Source: Maea johnstoni (lineage: Eukaryota; Annelida; Polychaeta; Spionida; Magelonidae). Taken from it: a stretch of DNA of 64,000 bases. Below the pieces are notes generated by a model. That model saw only the letters and a program-made list of their open reading frames with translations. It was not told where the DNA came from and did not search any database. The stretch covers positions 6,400,523 to 6,464,522 of the forward strand of contig OZ012685.1 in NCBI GenBank assembly GCA_963942565.1. The letters are read 5' to 3'. Each line of letters begins with the position of its first letter. The first letter of the stretch is position 1. This document shows, in pieces, positions 60,132 through 64,000 of this stretch. The position numbers and the translations under genes are program-made.

Positions 60132-61956
60132 AGGTTTAGTTTAGACTTGTCTTAATATACACATGAGGTATAGGGCTCCACGTGGCCGTGTCCTTGTCTT
60201 CTCAATGTTTATACATTTATACATATCTGACTGTTATAAAGGTTCCTGGAGATTTCGTCACCAAGGGACTTCGTCAACATGGCATAATCCACTCCTCAGG
60301 CTCTAAATCCCTGAACATATATACTTATTGACTGTAATGTGAATTACAAAATACAAAACATAAAAGAAATAAAGTTACTACATAATAACGGCTCTTCGTG
60401 AAACAAAGCATCATTGCATGTGTGTCTAAAAATCGGCACTGCAGTGCGGCGCTGCCCACTCGCTTTCTGGAATAGCCCTTATTCGAAAACAATAACACAG
60501 CGCAAAATCTCAAACAGACACCACATAACTGCTTGAGAAATAGCTCCTCTCTTTCTTATTGCCAAATACAAAGACTATTTGGCACATAAGGAGCAAGTAT
60601 AACCCATTTGTACATTGAGTACATAAATAGTCTGCAAACATTGGGCTTAATACGTCATATAGAATGTCATTTCAAAAATAATTAAAGATAAATGTCAAAC
60701 TCATCAGGAATAATAAGATATAATGAAATAGTTTACATGCTATTGCTTTGTTTATCAAAATAGTACATATAGGTCGGGATATGCCGCTCCAGATATGAAT
60801 AATATAAATGAGATCCTTTTACAGGCTCCTCCAAAGTTTTCTTTTAATAAATTGCTGTACAAATCAGTCAACACATATTCATTCACTGACGTATAGAGAA
60901 CAACGAGCAGTGGTTCCTCCATTACCGACCTCTTCAGGTTATTTTTTATGTCAGAGGATACATATGGAACTAGAGTTGGAATATACGATATTCAGTAAAA
61001 ATGCGACAAAACGATTTAGTCCGACATTCCCTAGGGTGTGAGGGGGGTGGGGGTTTCGAAACGTCAGCTCACGTACTAAGATGTGATCGTACAGCGCATT
61101 ATACTTGAGCTCGTGAAAAATGACTTTTGTCGGTCAACCTGAACAGGGTAAGCTGTTCAGGCAATTCTCGCTAACTGAACCTAAAAATATGGAGCAAAAC
61201 GCAATTACGTACTAGATAAAATGAAATAAATCAAGCAAATTGTCGTTGCACTTTCTTTGTGTCCAATGTTATCACATTACAATACTGATCATAAACCTGA
61301 CGCCTCGCTGTAGGTCGCTTCAACCTGCGAGATAAACATTGCATTGTTTCATCTTTTTTGCTTGATGTTGAGTAATCTTCTCATTGCTTTCTGTCTCAAG
61401 GCTCAAGCAATCATCACGGCGTATTGCAGAGTATGAAATCATGGTCAGTGAAGGTCATCAATAGGAACACAGTATAATGTCTTGTAAAGCAATACAATGG
61501 GACCAAGAACTCAATTCCAGGGGTACAGAAATTATAGTCTTGCATGCTTAAAGATTTCTGTCTCTTCACATATAGTTAGATCTGTATTTCCGCCATTTCT
61601 CTCTTTAGTCTTAGATGTTTAGATCTACGTTTGATATGTTCATTAATTACAATGAAATCAGATTTTACATTTCCCTTCCGTCGTTCAGAGTCAGAATGTT
61701 GCACATTATTAGCCGACTCCTCGCTTTATATGTAGGCGATAGGAAATGGTAAGGTAAGATGAGGACCATTTCCCCTCTTTACCTGATTTAAAAAGCTATA
61801 ACAACCCCTTCACCAATAGCATGAGTACATAACCCATAACCAGTTATTACACAAGATTAACAGAAATTGGAACTCACATAAATTGGATCTAGGTAAGGAG
61901 CGATGCCATCTAAAGTATTGTTTCTTGTATTGACCTTGTGATAACACCATACGGAA

Positions 61957-61977
61957 ACACACACACACACACACACA
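61957..61977. repeat. (CA)n microsatellite
   Basis: About eleven CA units. Confidence 0.95.
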
Positions 61978-63589
61978 GTCAGAGTGCCAATAGTGATCAT
62001 ACAAGTCATGAGGAGTATAATCTTTCCTACAGCCTCAAAAGACATTCCTCATTTCTTATATAATATCATTTACTTTATTGTGGATTTTTGATCTGACTAG
62101 CTACCGCAAAATGTCATATGTTCGGATATATTATCATCAATACCACAGCATCTTATTATGTGCAGGGTAATTATCTAAACCCTAAGATTTGATACTAATA
62201 TCACCTAAATAAAATGTCTTGACTTTCTACACTTGAAATTATTTGTAATGCTCAAGTCATTCATCAAATATACAACCTTTTCATGACAGCCTGGGATTGC
62301 TCATGTAATGTTTCATGTAACGTGTGACTTAGCATACGTAACTAGTTAAGTCACTGACTACCCAGGGTCAACATGACCGAGTCACGGCCTCCGGAACACA
62401 TAGTATTGTCGTCAGTTACCTGGGGGTAATAATCATTGTCTTACCAGGTGAAAACGGAATTAATAATGCCACAGCCGCTGAGCGGTGTCTCTGTCCACTT
62501 CACACCAGAATGCTTCCCATATATATCTTGACTCCTCACTGTAGATCAATTAAATTAGTGAGATAAGAATTAAATCATTTCCTTTATTTGTAATAGGTAG
62601 TTTTTAACCTCGACGTACCTGTGTTGCAGAGGTTAGTTGCGAAGTCAGCTAAGTGATGTAATATCTAGTTAACGAGTCCATGCTCCAATAAACCCATGCT
62701 AATTACACGAATAGAACATGGCTATCTATGTTGAAATAGCTATTTCGAATATTCATATTTTATGGTAAGGATTGTCAAAACAATGACCGTTGTAAATGTT
62801 TGAGATATATGAAATTGTTAAACAATTGAAAATGCTCACCAATATCATTGTGATAATTGAAACAAACGTACGATTATATTATATGAATATGGACTTGCGG
62901 CTTTCTCACATGCCCTAGTCGGAATGGAGGTGTTGGGAATATCATACGCAGCAGGGGGTGGTCACAACCTATCAGAATAGAACATAACTCTAGTCGCATC
63001 TCCATATCCCATTTTAACCGCGTCACGATTCACCATTTTGTAATTTACCACCTTTATTGTGATTGTCAAAATATCGGTATAATAAAATATTGTTGAATAT
63101 TACAACGTAGCCCTTATCGAACTTGACCCAGCTTCCCCTTTAAATTCTTTTTTTGCATATGATGTTTTGTGAATTATTTTCCTCTGGTGTTATCTTATGT
63201 CTGTCTTTCATGCCAGCTTCCACTGTTTTTAGGACCAAGGTACCAATTGCAAGCTATGTCGGTTGAAGCAAGTGTTTGTCGTGAAACATGTATACTATGC
63301 TGTGTATTTCTCCATTTCCTCAGGTTGACATTGGGCTAGGCAATGATTTCCCCTTGTACGTGACTTTTCTATAGCACGGACTACTGATGAAAAAGGGTTA
63401 GCCTAGAATAGTAGAGAAAGAGACAATAAAGCCAAACAAAAATAACTGTACTACAGGTGTACACTGACCCAATGCATAACGATACACTACGGTCTATATT
63501 GAATATTCCAAGCATGAGGAAAGGTGAAGTGGGTTGGATACCATGTATACGGAATACAGTGTTTCATTGAGTACCTTCAAGATTTTGAA

Positions 63590-63820
63590 AGAGTAAATAC
63601 ATCCCACCATTATAACATCAGACACAGACTTAATGCTCTGATTTAAAAAAAGTTATTTCATATGGTATAAAGTCCTTCCACTACATATGTGCCAAAATCT
63701 GGAACTCTTTCATTGACGAGATCCAAACTACGTTCAGTAAATCTCATTTTAAAGTGAGACGCATAAACATTTCATGTCAGTCCTCTCTGAGTCATAAAAA
63801 GGAAAGTCATCACTTCTAGT
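63590..63820 (+). mobile_element. Jockey-superfamily LINE, C-terminal fragment
   Basis: Plus-strand pieces read SHHYNIRHRLN and, after a frame change, HYICAKIWNSFIDEIQTT followed by SKSHFKVR. They match the common HxYxTRxR ... YxxxxxWNSLPxxI ... FKxxL pattern at the end of many LINE ORF2 proteins. Short, degenerate and unlike the minus-strand copies elsewhere in the window. Confidence 0.6.
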
Positions 63821-64000
63821 CGGAACATTTGGGCCTCCTTTTAGAATTACTATACTATATGATAATGTTGTTATGTCAATCGTGAGCAGTGGAGTTGATT
63901 ATTACATGTGATGCCATTGAACTCTGGGACCACTATGGAAATAAGTTTTTGGTGTTTTATATACCAAATTCGAATTCGTACCATGCAATTTACTCTCTCT
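63821..64000. other. gene-free sequence to window edge
   Basis: Nothing supported. Confidence 0.4.

Larger units (their letters stand above)
58591..63589. other. gene-free sequence
   Basis: Five kb without a supported gene. It contains a run of thirty G (60101-60130) and a (CA)n tract (61957-61977). Open frames of 60-77 codons show no recognisable product. Confidence 0.35.

Overview
This is animal nuclear DNA: AT-rich, rich in introns, and full of non-LTR retrotransposon pieces, tRNA-derived SINEs, inverted-repeat DNA transposons, long (TA)n, (ATAC)n and poly(G) tracts, with one 200-base assembly gap. The LINE and SINE types fit a marine invertebrate (deuterostome, lophotrochozoan or cnidarian). 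I cannot name the species from the sequence alone. There is no bacterial operon, CRISPR array or recognisable LTR/retroviral element.

Left part (about 1.8-21.2 kb): the only host gene I can support is a 13-exon nucleolin-like gene on the + strand. All splice junctions are GT-AG and the phases agree, giving a 543-residue protein. It has a basic N-terminus, an Asp/Glu-rich region, three RRMs matching nucleolin RRM1, RRM2 and RRM3, and a 56-residue acidic tail where the RGG tail would be expected. Its promoter, exon 1, intron 1, exon 2 and part of intron 2 form a 4,168-bp unit present twice in direct tandem (1835-6002 and 6003-10170), with no difference that I could see. Either the duplication is very recent or the assembly collapsed or expanded here. 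The introns carry small DNA transposons and a LINE 3' end.

Middle (21-47 kb): no host gene recognised. It holds a 2.1-kb DNA transposon whose ends are arrays of a 22-bp iteron and which carries a Cys-containing ORF (23431-25545). It also holds a LINE copy ending in AATAAA plus an (ATAC)n tail (27.2-28.0 kb), a fragmented L1/Tx1-like LINE interrupted by two minisatellites (36.7-40.2 kb), and two SINE families with two copies head to head at 42.6-43.2 kb.

Right part (47-64 kb): a 1.5-kb inverted-repeat element with a four-unit internal array (47.6-49.1 kb), and a 2.9-kb CR1/Jockey-type LINE with endonuclease and reverse transcriptase remnants (51.5-54.4 kb). Next is a 1.5-kb fold-back element built from stacked short palindromes around GTGTCGACAC (54961-56453), lying in a (TA)n sea. 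It is followed by the gap, a second copy of the ATAC-tailed LINE (57.5-58.6 kb), and a last LINE C-terminal piece at 63.6 kb.

The best candidates for something undescribed are the palindrome-mosaic fold-back element, the iteron-ended transposon with its unrecognised protein, and the duplicated promoter/first-exon block of the nucleolin-like gene.
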